Part shown: one piece after another, positions 1 through 8,164 of the stretch | Position numbering within the stretch: the stretch's first letter is position 1 | Layout: the number at the start of each line of letters is the position of its first letter | Assembly (NCBI GenBank): GCA_000018565.1 | Contig: CP000875.1 | Span: 1,627,199-1,691,198, forward strand | DNA from: Herpetosiphon aurantiacus DSM 785 | GTDB taxonomy: Bacteria; Chloroflexota; Chloroflexia; Chloroflexales; Herpetosiphonaceae | DNA: 64,000 nt | Reading direction: 5' to 3' | The notes under the pieces: model-generated | Seen by the model: the letters and a program-made list of their open reading frames with translations, nothing else | What the model was told of the DNA's origin: nothing | Databases searched by the model: none | Program-made: the position numbers and the translations under genes

Positions 1-244
1 ACTGCTCTCCTCGCGTTTGGATACTAACAAAGCCAAAGCCACGCCTAGAAGCAGCACGTCGGTGTGCAATCAGCGTTGATAACGCGGCTAGAGCCGTTGG
101 GCGACAACACAATGTTGCGTATTTTAACACAAGGATGCTGCTTGTGTCGCATCTGGCTTTTGTGCTATGCTTGTTGTGCCGCTCACAGCAGTTCATAAAC
201 TGCAACATTTTAATAATTACCACGTATAGAAGCTACACTAGGAT
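1..244. other. left-edge non-coding region with a short inverted repeat
   Basis: I see no convincing gene between the window edge and the first CDS. The only clear structure is a 7-bp inverted repeat, ACACAAG at 127-133 and CTTGTGT at 141-147, around a 7-nt loop. It has no T-tract, so it could be the end of an upstream transcript or a regulatory site for the NfeD-like gene that follows. No strong -35/-10 pair stands out before position 260. Confidence 0.4.
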
Positions 245-259
245 GTGGAGAAAACGCCC

Positions 260-862
260 ATGAAGGTATGGACAACGTGGTACAACTTACCATTTTTAAT
301 TAGTCTTGGCCTTGGCTTGGTCTTTGCAGTGTTGCAAATCGTTGGTGGCTTCGGCGACCACGATAGCGATGCTGATATTGATAGCGATGGTCACGATTTT
401 TTTGATGGCGCTCTCGATACCCTTGGGGTTGGCAAAGTGCCCCTGATGTTTATCCTCGTTAGTTTTTTATCGCTGTTTGGCTTGATTGGCCTCCTGCTGA
501 ATGCAGTAGCGTTTCAATTTGATAGCGTGTACCCCAGTTGGTTTTTTGCGGTGGTGTTGGTGCTGAGTTTGCCCTTGGCCTTTGTCGGAACCAGCCGTAC
601 CAGTCGCTTATTCGCTAAATTAGCTCCTGAAAATAGCCTGATCGTTGGTTTTGAGCAATTGGTTGGGCGGGTTGGGCGAGTTAGTAGCCCAACGATTAGC
701 GTAACCTATGGCCGAGTTGAGGTGCGTGATCCCCATGGCACAGTGCACACGGTATTTGCTCAATTAGCAACTGGCGAACCATTACCAACCAATACTGAAG
801 TCGCTTTGGTTGAATACGATCAAGCTAAGCGTTGTTTTATTGCCAAACAATTTGGTCGTTAG
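260..862 (+). CDS. NfeD/YqiJ-like membrane protein (flotillin partner)
   Basis: This is a membrane protein of about 200 residues with hydrophobic segments near residues 5-27, 60-85 and 92-112, followed by a soluble C-terminal domain of about 80 residues that looks like an NfeD/YqiJ OB-fold beta barrel. An Asp/His-rich loop lies between the first two segments. The ATG at 260 is chosen because GGAG sits at 247-250, nine bases upstream; an in-frame GTG at 245 overlaps that site. The next gene, 150 bp downstream on the same strand, is a flotillin. The YqiJ-YqiK pair is a known arrangement in which the OB-fold protein assists the flotillin scaffold, so function is inferred from fold and neighbour. 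Confidence 0.75.
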   Translation: MKVWTTWYNLPFLISLGLGLVFAVLQIVGGFGDHDSDADIDSDGHDFFDGALDTLGVGKVPLMFILVSFLSLFGLIGLLLNAVAFQFDSVYPSWFFAVVLVLSLPLAFVGTSRTSRLFAKLAPENSLIVGFEQLVGRVGRVSSPTISVTYGRVEVRDPHGTVHTVFAQLATGEPLPTNTEVALVEYDQAKRCFIAKQFGR

Positions 863-1009
863 TTTTAGATATTGGGTTGAGTTTGAGGAATGCTCAAATG
901 TGATGATTATAGCTTTTTGAAAGAAGGAACATGTTACGAGGGAACGTCTCTAGGATGGCTGTTTGAGTAGAGTATTGCTGCCATCCTGGGTTATAAGGAG
1001 TTATTGATA

Positions 1010-3244
1010 ATGGAACAGATTGCAGTGTTAGTCGGGATTACCCTACTGGTCGTGATTCTGTTGGTTGTGGTGTTTTTTGCCTTGGTCAACCATTTTTATG
1101 TGAAAGCACCAGCCGACCGTACCTATGTGCGAACTGGTGGCAGCAAACCAAAGGTTGTTTTCAATGGTGGTAGCTGGGTGATTCCAGCTTTTCATGAAAT
1201 TACCTGGGTTGATTTGCGCACGATGGATATTGATGTCGAGCGGACGGAAGCCAATGCGTTGCTGACGATCGACCCCCAATATGCCGATATTCGGGCAATT
1301 TTCTTTATCAAAGTTAATCCAATTGCTGAAGATATTGAACGCGCTGCCCGTACCATCGGTGGCAAAGAAGTTAATACCGATAGTGTAAAACGTTTGGTTG
1401 AAAGTAAATTGGAAGGTGCACTGCGCGACGTAGCTGCTACCTTTACCTTGATGTCATTGCACCAAGAGCGGGAAAAATTTGTTGAGCGAGTGCAAAATTT
1501 GGTGCGTAGCGATTTAGCTGAAAATGGTTTGGTGCTTGAAGCAGTTTCAATTACCACATTAAAGAGTGCTCGCCAAGGGAGTTTTGGCACTGATGATGTG
1601 TTCGGGGCGCAAGTGGCGCGGGCCAATGCCGAAGTTATTCAGCAAGCGCTCAAACAACGCAACGAAATTGATCAAATGACCCAAACTGAAATTGCCAAGC
1701 GCAATGCTACTGCTGAGCAAGAACGCAATACGATCGAGCGCCAAAAGCAACTTGAAATTGCTCGACGTAATGCTTCGACTTCGCAAGAACAAAATGATAT
1801 TGAACGCTCCAGCGAATTGGAAATTACGCGGCGTAATGCTGATGTTGATCAAGAAAAATTGAATTTAGAGCGAAACCTATCGCAAGCTCGCGCCACCCAA
1901 CAACGTGAAATTTTGATTCGCGAATCTGAGGAACGCACTGCTGCTGAGCGAGTGGCTTACGAACAGCAACAAGCTGCTGAATTAAGTCGGGTTGAAAAAG
2001 AACGCACGATTGCCGAAGCTGAAAAGCTTAAAGAACAAGCGGTCATGTTGGCCGAACAACGCAAGCAACAAGCGATTCAGTTGGCCGAACAAGAACGTCA
2101 GCGCGAAGTGCAGCGCAGTCAAGTTCTGCGTGAACAAGCTGTCCAAGTGGCCGACCGCGAACGCCAAGTGGCCTTGGCTCAAGAGCAAGCCAAGCTCGAA
2201 CAAGCAGAAAAAGAACGTTTGGCAATTGCTGCCGAACGTGAAGTAGCCGAGCAAGGCGTGGTTACGGTGCAAGAACGTGCTGCCGCTGAACGTGAAGCGC
2301 AAATTCAAATTATCAATGCTGAACGTGATGCCAAGCGCGAAATTATCAATCGTAAAAATGAAGTTGAGCTTGAAACCTTCCGCCAAATTAAGCAGGCCGA
2401 AGCCGATGCTGAAGCCTTGAACAAAAAGGCAACCGCCGAAGCAAGTGCCGCAATCAAGATGGCCGAAGCTCGCCGTACCGAAGCCCAAGCCATGTCCGAT
2501 GCGGAAATTCTGCGGGCTGAAGCAACTAAAGCAACCGTTGCTTCCCAAGGTTTGGCCGAAGCTGAAGTGATCAAGGCCAAAGCTGATGCCGCCCGTGTCG
2601 AAGCTGAGGCAATTCGTGAGCGTGGTTTGGCGGAAGCTGAAGCCGCTCGCGCCAAAGCCCTCGCCGAAGCCGAAGGTCAAAAAGCCTTGGCCGAAGCTTT
2701 GGCTGCTCACGCTGGGGTAGCCCAAGAGCTAGAACTTGAACGGATTCGCATGCACGCCCAAGTTGAAATTGGCGTGGCTCAAGCCAAAGCCATGGGCGAA
2801 GCGATGGCAGCGATGGACTTCAAGCTTTATGGTACGCCCGAAACTGCTCAACAAATTCTGCGCATGATAGGTTTGGCCGACGGCGTTGGCAGTTTGATCA
2901 ACACCGCACCTGCTCCATTAAAAGAGCTTGGCAATCGTTTGATCAACCGTGTGTTGCCAGCGAATGGCAATGGCGATGCTGAAAAATCGGCTAGCAACGA
3001 CAATGGCTTGAATCTGACCGCTGCCCAACCAGTGTTGCGCGAAGCAGCCTTGATTGCCAGCCAATATTTGAGTGCCGATGAGTTGCAAACTTTGACGGTT
3101 GGTGCAGCCCTCGAACAAGTCTTGGGTGTCGCTAGTGAAGAGCAACAAGCAGTGTTACATAAAGTCCAGGGTATGCTGCAATTGATGCCCCAATTGGCTG
3201 ACCAACCATTGAGCAGTGTCTTGATGTTGGTGCAAAATAGCTAA
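1010..3244 (+). CDS. Flotillin/YqiK-like SPFH domain protein
   Basis: This is a flotillin-family membrane scaffold of about 744 residues. An N-terminal hydrophobic anchor (residues 3-27) is followed by a band-7/SPFH domain to about residue 200 and then a very long Ala/Glu/Gln/Arg-rich coiled coil to about residue 600. Three tandem 22-residue units, each beginning EI-x-R/K-RNA, lie early in the coiled coil. The C-terminal part carries the flotillin-type ILRMIGLADGVGSL segment. The ATG at 1010 has AAGGAG at 995-1000, nine bases away; a TTG at 1004 is too close. Known members organise membrane microdomains with an NfeD partner, which here is the preceding gene. A hairpin follows the stop codon. 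Confidence 0.88.
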   Translation: MEQIAVLVGITLLVVILLVVVFFALVNHFYVKAPADRTYVRTGGSKPKVVFNGGSWVIPAFHEITWVDLRTMDIDVERTEANALLTIDPQYADIRAIFFIKVNPIAEDIERAARTIGGKEVNTDSVKRLVESKLEGALRDVAATFTLMSLHQEREKFVERVQNLVRSDLAENGLVLEAVSITTLKSARQGSFGTDDVFGAQVARANAEVIQQALKQRNEIDQMTQTEIAKRNATAEQERNTIERQKQLEIARRNASTSQEQNDIERSSELEITRRNADVDQEKLNLERNLSQARATQQREILIRESEERTAAERVAYEQQQAAELSRVEKERTIAEAEKLKEQAVMLAEQRKQQAIQLAEQERQREVQRSQVLREQAVQVADRERQVALAQEQAKLEQAEKERLAIAAEREVAEQGVVTVQERAAAEREAQIQIINAERDAKREIINRKNEVELETFRQIKQAEADAEALNKKATAEASAAIKMAEARRTEAQAMSDAEILRAEATKATVASQGLAEAEVIKAKADAARVEAEAIRERGLAEAEAARAKALAEAEGQKALAEALAAHAGVAQELELERIRMHAQVEIGVAQAKAMGEAMAAMDFKLYGTPETAQQILRMIGLADGVGSLINTAPAPLKELGNRLINRVLPANGNGDAEKSASNDNGLNLTAAQPVLREAALIASQYLSADELQTLTVGAALEQVLGVASEEQQAVLHKVQGMLQLMPQLADQPLSSVLMLVQNS
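1688..1885 (+). repeat. three in-frame 66-bp repeats in the flotillin coiled coil
   Basis: Three consecutive 66-bp units begin at 1688, 1754 and 1820. They encode 22-residue blocks starting EIAKRNA, EIARRNA and EITRRNA, with IER or LER near the end of each. The DNA has diverged more than the protein register, so this looks like an old duplication kept for coiled-coil geometry. Confidence 0.8.
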
Positions 3245-3256
3245 GTATAGCACTCG

Positions 3257-3302
3257 ATTGGCTGCTTGTGTTGATTCAGCACAAGCAGCCAATTGCTGTT
3301 TA
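3257..3302 (+). terminator. hairpin terminator after flotillin gene
   Basis: A 14-bp perfect stem (3257-3270 paired with 3280-3293) with a 9-nt loop starts 12 bases after the flotillin stop. The T-tract after it is short, so termination may be partial and could allow reading into the Dak2-like gene. Confidence 0.65.
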
Positions 3303-3407
3303 AGCATTGAGTTGCTCATGTCAAGCTGTTAGAATCGCGGTAATCGGTGGTACGAAAATCGCAATACCCTTAGTAGGATTATGGTTTAGCACCAAAGGAG
3401 TTGTTGT

Positions 3408-4292
3408 ATGTCGAAGGCTTTGACCGACCTTTTTGCCGAAATGACCCGCAATTTAGCGGATGAACGTGATTCATTGAATGCCCTTGATGGGGTTGGCGAC
3501 GGCGATGCTGGCGATAATATGCTCAGCAATTTTGAAACAATCACCAATACATTGCGCCAAAATGAAGGCCAAGGCTCAGTCGATCAAGCTTTACGCGCGG
3601 CTAGCAAGGCTTTGCGCACTTCAGGCAAAGGCCCAACCGCTCCGATGTATGCCAACGGCTTAGAGCAAGCTGCCAAAGATTTAGAAGGCAAAACGTCGTT
3701 TGGGGTGAATGATATTGTGAAATTGCTCGGTGGTTTGTTGGGCGGGGTGCAAAATACGCCAGGGGTTAAACAACAGGGCGAAGGCGGGATTCTCGATGGA
3801 CTGGTTCCAGGTGTGACCACCTTTATGCAAGCCCGCAATAACGGCAAATCGACGCTCGAAGCGCTGATGGATGGCTACAAGGCTTCGCAACGTGGAGCCT
3901 ATGGCACAACGCAGCAAGGCTCTGGCTTTGGTCAATTCGGCAACAACGATACCTCAGGCAAGGTTGATCCAGGTGCTGCTGGAGCTAGCTCGTTGTTTGG
4001 CAGTTTGTTGCAAACCTTGCTTTCCAATGGCCTAAGTGCTGGCCGTGGCGAGCCAACCAAAACCAGCGGCTTTGAAGAATTATTTGGTGGTCAACCACAA
4101 CAATCGCAACAACCCCAGCAACAACAGCCGCAAGGTGGTTATGGCGATGCGCTTGGTGGGCTTGGCGATTTGTTTGGCCAATTATTTGGTGGCGGCGGCT
4201 TATTTGGCGGCCAACCACAACAACCGCAACAACGCCCTAGCAGCCGTGGCGACGATCCGCAGCCGCGTTTGCGTGACCAAGAAGTTATTTAG
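3408..4292 (+). CDS. DhaL/Dak2-like protein with Gln/Gly/Phe-rich C-terminal tail
   Basis: The first 165 residues resemble the DhaL (Dak2) all-helical nucleotide-binding domain. Residues 23-38 contain LDGVGDGDAGDNM, matching the family's GDGDxGxNM metal/ADP motif (D31, D33). SGKGP near residue 70, a GILDGLVPG segment and an ASQRGAYGTT segment lie at the positions of the other DhaL motifs. From about residue 175 the protein becomes low complexity: Gly, Gln, Pro, Leu and Phe, with LFG repeats and QPQQ runs. No DhaK partner is nearby, so dihydroxyacetone phosphorylation cannot be claimed. AAGGAG precedes the ATG. It follows the flotillin gene on the same strand and may belong to that membrane module. 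Confidence 0.65.
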   Translation: MSKALTDLFAEMTRNLADERDSLNALDGVGDGDAGDNMLSNFETITNTLRQNEGQGSVDQALRAASKALRTSGKGPTAPMYANGLEQAAKDLEGKTSFGVNDIVKLLGGLLGGVQNTPGVKQQGEGGILDGLVPGVTTFMQARNNGKSTLEALMDGYKASQRGAYGTTQQGSGFGQFGNNDTSGKVDPGAAGASSLFGSLLQTLLSNGLSAGRGEPTKTSGFEELFGGQPQQSQQPQQQQPQGGYGDALGGLGDLFGQLFGGGGLFGGQPQQPQQRPSSRGDDPQPRLRDQEVI

Positions 4293-4302
4293 TTAAAGAT
4301 CA

Positions 4303-4339
4303 GCGGCGCATGAAATTACGCATGCGCCGCAATTTTTTT
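4303..4339. terminator. bidirectional terminator between convergent genes
   Basis: A 10-bp GC-rich stem (4303-4312 with 4321-4330) and an 8-nt loop are followed on the plus strand by seven T residues at 4333-4339. The T-tract overlaps the TAA stop of the minus-strand exporter gene, so the site can serve both converging transcripts. Confidence 0.88.
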
Positions 4340-5765
4340 AGGCGATTGAATGACTCAATTCACTGTGCTCGCCATGTTGGGCCATGGTCGCCGCTGCATC
4401 GCGATCGCGAATAAACAACGCTACACAGGCTGAAACAAATGCCAAAATTGCTGCTGCCAAGAAGGCATACTGATAGCTTTGGGCATTTTGATTAACTGTT
4501 GTGCCGCTATGATTGAGCGCCAACACGCTGCCCAAAATGGCTACGCCCAAGGCCGAACCAAGTTGTTGTTGCATGCTGAAAATTGCTGAAGCTTGGCCAG
4601 TTGAGGCATGCGGAATTTGGGCAAAAACGGCGGCCTCAATTGGCAAAAAGAGGTAGGCCATCCCCACGCCTGTGCCAAACATCAAGGCACGTACCAACCA
4701 CAAATTGGTTTCAGCATCGATTGTGCTCATCAAGCCCATCATCACGGCAACCCCTAAAACCCCGCCAAAAGTCAAGCGGCGTGGGCCAACTTTGGGGTAA
4801 AGTCGCGCTACGATTTGGCTCGATAGTACCACGCCAATCGCTTCGGGCGAGGTGGTCAAGCCCGATTCGAGCGCACTGGCTCCAACGACATTTTGCAAAA
4901 ATTGGGGCATCAGAAACAGAATGCCCGTAAAGGCGGCTGAGCCAAAAATCGCTACTAAATTGCTGACGCGAAACAAGCGAATGGAGAAGAGCCGCAGATC
5001 AAGCATTGGCTTGGCTTTGGCTAATTCAACGACCACCAGCGCGGCAAGTGCGCCAACCCCAATCGCGGCACTAACCAAAATGATTGGCGAACCCCAGCCT
5101 TTGCTCGCGCCTTCGGTCAAGGTGTAGAGCAAGGCGGCAAAGCCAGCGCCCGCTAAAATAAAACCCAGCCAATCGAATGCGCCAACTTCTTCTTGGGCAG
5201 GCGCTTGCAACCAAATGACCCCGAAGATCAGCGCGGCTAAGCCAATTGGGCCATTGACGAAAAAGACCCAGTGCCACGACAGATGATCGACTAAAAATCC
5301 GCCGAGCACCGGCCCAACTGCGGGTGCTATCACCGTTGGAATAATCAGCACCCGCGAAACTTGGATGCGCTGGTGCGGCGGGAAAGTCCGAAAGAGCATG
5401 GTTGTGCCGACTGGCATTAGTGCGCCTGCTGCGATGCCTTGAGCCGCCCGAGTTAGCATCAATTGCTCAATATTTTGAGCTAAGCCACAGGCCAGCGAGG
5501 CCAACGTAAACAAACCAAGTGAGGTTAAAAAGACCCATTTGGTGTTCCAACGGTCGCCCAACCAACCCGAAGCCGGAATCACCACCGCAATACAAATTAA
5601 ATAGATCACCACGATTGCGTTGATCGCGCTGCTACTCGCGCCAAAATCTTGTTGGATGGTTGCTAGTGCCACGTTGATAATTGTGCCATCCATAATGCTC
5701 ATAAACAACGCCGCTACAAAGACGACGCAAACTGCAATTTTTTGATCGATCACGATCCGTTTCAT
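4338..5765 (-). CDS. MFS drug exporter, EmrB/QacA (DHA2, 14-TM) type
   Basis: This 475-residue polytopic protein shows about 14 hydrophobic segments. SIMDGTIINVALATI in the first helix is the hallmark start of DHA2 exporters (the family motif is LDxTIVNVALP), and GWLGDRWNTKW is the loop 2-3 MFS signature. Known relatives export drugs or biocides in exchange for protons. GAGG lies a few bases upstream of the ATG. The gene follows an AraC-type regulator by 120 bp on the same strand, which suggests ligand-controlled expression. The substrate cannot be told from sequence. Confidence 0.88.
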   Translation of the reverse strand: MKRIVIDQKIAVCVVFVAALFMSIMDGTIINVALATIQQDFGASSSAINAIVVIYLICIAVVIPASGWLGDRWNTKWVFLTSLGLFTLASLACGLAQNIEQLMLTRAAQGIAAGALMPVGTTMLFRTFPPHQRIQVSRVLIIPTVIAPAVGPVLGGFLVDHLSWHWVFFVNGPIGLAALIFGVIWLQAPAQEEVGAFDWLGFILAGAGFAALLYTLTEGASKGWGSPIILVSAAIGVGALAALVVVELAKAKPMLDLRLFSIRLFRVSNLVAIFGSAAFTGILFLMPQFLQNVVGASALESGLTTSPEAIGVVLSSQIVARLYPKVGPRRLTFGGVLGVAVMMGLMSTIDAETNLWLVRALMFGTGVGMAYLFLPIEAAVFAQIPHASTGQASAIFSMQQQLGSALGVAILGSVLALNHSGTTVNQNAQSYQYAFLAAAILAFVSACVALFIRDRDAAATMAQHGEHSELSHSIA

Positions 5766-5885
5766 GAAGCCCTCGTTTGATTGTGCTAATTCGTTGCTGG
5801 CTCGTATCTGCTGGAATGCAAGCCATCGCTTTATTGTAGCGATTATGGGAGATCGAAGAAATGGAAAAATTTTGAACAGAACATA

Positions 5886-6731
5886 TCATTTTTTGAAGCT
5901 TTGTTCGCGATAACGGCGCGGCGAAATGCCTAGCTCTTGCTTGAAAAATTTGCTGAAATGGAAGGGATCATGAAAGCCGAGGCTTTGGGCTAATTGTTGA
6001 ATTGGCATGGTGGTGAATTGCAAATAACGTTGTGCTTCGAGCAAAATTCGTTTGAGAATGATGCGTTTTGGTGGTTGGCCACTGTGCTGGCTAATAATTT
6101 GAGCCAATTGTGTTTTGCTCAGATTAAGCTGATCGGCATAATAGTGAATGTCGTGATGCTGCTGAAATGCTTGTTCGAGCAGCGCCAAAAATTGGCGATA
6201 GATGGCATAATTGGCTGATTGTGGTGGTTGATCGGCTGCTTGGCTCAGCCGTTGGCTTTGCCAAAGTAGGGTCAGCAGCAAATGGCGTAGGCTGTGGTAT
6301 TTGGCTAAACAATCTTCACGTTGATATTCGTGGGCCAATAATTCAAATAAACTATCAATAATTTTGCTATCGGCAGCACTCAGTTGTAGCCCGCCATTGG
6401 CTCGAAAGCTTGGTTGCTGCTCATCAGATTGGTTGGGCAGAAAAGCCTGATCATAGCGCAAATAATAGCCATTAAGTGCCTCGGCCTGCTCAAAAACATG
6501 CACTTGGCCTTGAGCCACTAAGGCTAAAGTGTGGGCTTGCAATGGGTACGATTGCTGATCAACCCAATGCCGCCCAGTGCCAGCCTTGATCCATAACAGC
6601 TCATGAAAACTATGGCGATGTGGCAGATTAACCACGTTGGGAATGTGGTGTGGCTCTAGTTTGGCGATGAACATTGGCGCTAAGGCATTATGCTCAAGTT
6701 GAATATGCTCAATCTGGTGTTTATTTGACAT
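5886..6731 (-). CDS. AraC-family transcriptional regulator with N-terminal cupin
   Basis: The N-terminal half is a cupin-like sensor barrel containing PHRHSFHELLWI. The C-terminal 100 residues form the AraC double helix-turn-helix: LSKTQLAQIISQ in the first HTH, and IQQLAQSLGFHDPFHFSKFF followed by ISPRRYR in the second. The gene starts three bases after the stop of the upstream SpoIIE-phosphatase gene, so they are probably cotranscribed. The downstream MFS exporter is the most likely target. The ligand is unknown. Confidence 0.87.
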   Translation of the reverse strand: MSNKHQIEHIQLEHNALAPMFIAKLEPHHIPNVVNLPHRHSFHELLWIKAGTGRHWVDQQSYPLQAHTLALVAQGQVHVFEQAEALNGYYLRYDQAFLPNQSDEQQPSFRANGGLQLSAADSKIIDSLFELLAHEYQREDCLAKYHSLRHLLLTLLWQSQRLSQAADQPPQSANYAIYRQFLALLEQAFQQHHDIHYYADQLNLSKTQLAQIISQHSGQPPKRIILKRILLEAQRYLQFTTMPIQQLAQSLGFHDPFHFSKFFKQELGISPRRYREQSFKK

Positions 6732-6734
6732 AAT

Positions 6735-7937
6735 TTATTGAACAGCCACCACGACCAAGGTAATATCGTCGTGCGGTTCGATGTTGTGGGTATAACTACG
6801 AATTGCGGTCAGAATTGCTTGGACAATTTCATGCGGGTGGTTGCTCTTGATCGTTTTGATCAGCGTGATCAAACTTTCAAAGCCCCACATTTCGCCCTTG
6901 GCGTTTTGGGCTTCAACCACGCCATCGGTATAAAACACCAGCAAATCGCCCGATTGCAAACTGACTTGCTCTTGAACATGGGGCATAGTTGGCCCCATTC
7001 CCAGCGGCAAACTGCCCTTAATTTCTAGAAACTCTACTTCGTGCTGGCGACGACGCAACGGTGCTAATTGCCCAGCATTGGCCAAGAGCATACTACTAGT
7101 TTGGGGGTTGAACAAGGCGACTTGCAAGGCCACAAAATTATTGGTTTGACGCTTGGTGCGCAACCAACGATCAAGCTCACTGAGCACGGTGGCTGGCTCT
7201 TCGTGATCATAAATTTCTGATTGAAGCACGCCCAGCGTAATGCCCATCAACATGGCCGCGCTGACGCTTTTGCCCGTAACATCGCCCACACTAAGACACA
7301 AACGACCATCGGCGGTTAAGTCGTAGCTCAGCAAATCGCCGCCAACTTCGTGAGCGGGAAAACAACCGCCAGCGATTGCTAAACCATTGATCTCAGGTGG
7401 ATGATCGGGCAACAAGCCTTCTTGGATCATGCGAGCGAGCCGCAATTCTTCGGAAAGAGCGGCGTTGTGGCGCAAGGCTTGGCGGCCTTTGTCGAGTTCG
7501 TTCAGCACGCGTTCGGCTGTGTAAAATAGACCAGTCGTGCCTGCTGAAAGTAACGAACCAAGGATCGTCCAAAAAATGCTGAAGCTCAGGCGTTCGTTGG
7601 CGGGAATAAAAAATAGCCCAAAAATCACTGCATAAATAATCGTGGCAATTAGCCCACCCAAAAATGCCGCCAACGACCAAGCCCGAATTGGTGACCAGTT
7701 ACGGCGTTGCGCGATTGGCATTGTCCAGCGCAGCAAAAAAAAGACTAGCGATGGCGCGGCAAGCCCAATTGAATAGCTGGAGCCAAAGGTCATGAGCACA
7801 TTTTCAACGTTTAATCCCGAGGTTGCGACTGGGATAAGGATGATAAAGCCCAAAACGGTTGAGAGCATCATCGACCAGCGCAGTAAGCGGCGAAATGGCA
7901 TGGGTGTATAGTTGTGGCTGGTGCGGGCGGGTTGCAT
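6735..7937 (-). CDS. Membrane-anchored SpoIIE/RsbU-type PP2C phosphatase
   Basis: About 150 N-terminal residues hold four hydrophobic segments, then a short coiled linker leads to a SpoIIE-type PP2C domain of about 230 residues. Metal-site motifs are visible: EVGGDLLSYD, SVGDVTGKSVSAAMLM, FYTDGVVEA and DDITLVV. Such phosphatases dephosphorylate STAS-domain antagonists in partner-switching systems. No STAS gene lies beside it; the nearest is in the operon at 15686-16809. The ATG at 7937 has GAGG five bases upstream. A GTG at 7995-7997 would add 20 residues but overlaps a TATAAT box, so it is less likely. Confidence 0.85.
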   Translation of the reverse strand: MQPARTSHNYTPMPFRRLLRWSMMLSTVLGFIILIPVATSGLNVENVLMTFGSSYSIGLAAPSLVFFLLRWTMPIAQRRNWSPIRAWSLAAFLGGLIATIIYAVIFGLFFIPANERLSFSIFWTILGSLLSAGTTGLFYTAERVLNELDKGRQALRHNAALSEELRLARMIQEGLLPDHPPEINGLAIAGGCFPAHEVGGDLLSYDLTADGRLCLSVGDVTGKSVSAAMLMGITLGVLQSEIYDHEEPATVLSELDRWLRTKRQTNNFVALQVALFNPQTSSMLLANAGQLAPLRRRQHEVEFLEIKGSLPLGMGPTMPHVQEQVSLQSGDLLVFYTDGVVEAQNAKGEMWGFESLITLIKTIKSNHPHEIVQAILTAIRSYTHNIEPHDDITLVVVAVQ

Positions 7938-7985
7938 GGGTTCCTCAAGCCAATCAAGCTTCAACGCGGCAAAATTGCTGGTTGC

Positions 7986-8014
7986 ATTATACGGCACAAT
8001 CCTATGCTATTATA
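7986..8014 (-). promoter_or_regulatory. two TATAAT boxes upstream of the membrane phosphatase gene
   Basis: On the minus strand, perfect TATAAT hexamers occur at 7991-7986 and 8014-8009, separated by 17 bases. The first would place the transcript start about 40 bases before the ATG at 7937. No good -35 hexamer accompanies either box, so this is a candidate promoter only. Confidence 0.35.
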
Positions 8015-8047
8015 TGCTATCTAGTTATGAGATCGTTCTCAATTGCC

Positions 8048-8132
8048 GACGAAAGCACTCCCAATTGCATCGCACTGTAGCAGCAGCTTTCGTCTCAACA
8101 ACCTTCCTTCATTTACACTGATGTATTGAGAC
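8048..8132 (+). promoter_or_regulatory. overlapping inverted repeats in the GH9 upstream region
   Basis: GACGAAAGC (8048-8056) pairs with GCTTTCGTC (8086-8094), while GTCTCAA (8092-8098) pairs with TTGAGAC (8126-8132). The two pairings share bases 8092-8094, so in RNA they would be mutually exclusive. This could be an attenuator-like leader for the cellulase, or chance; there is no T-tract. Confidence 0.25.
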
Positions 8133-8164
8133 CGATTCCAATGAAGTGAATCATGGAGGCAGCA

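Noticed and set aside
1982..2725. A 247-codon open frame on the minus strand within the flotillin gene
   Set aside because: It mirrors the repetitive Ala/Glu/Gln codons of the coiled coil, gives Phe/Gly/Leu-rich low-quality protein, and has no ribosome site.
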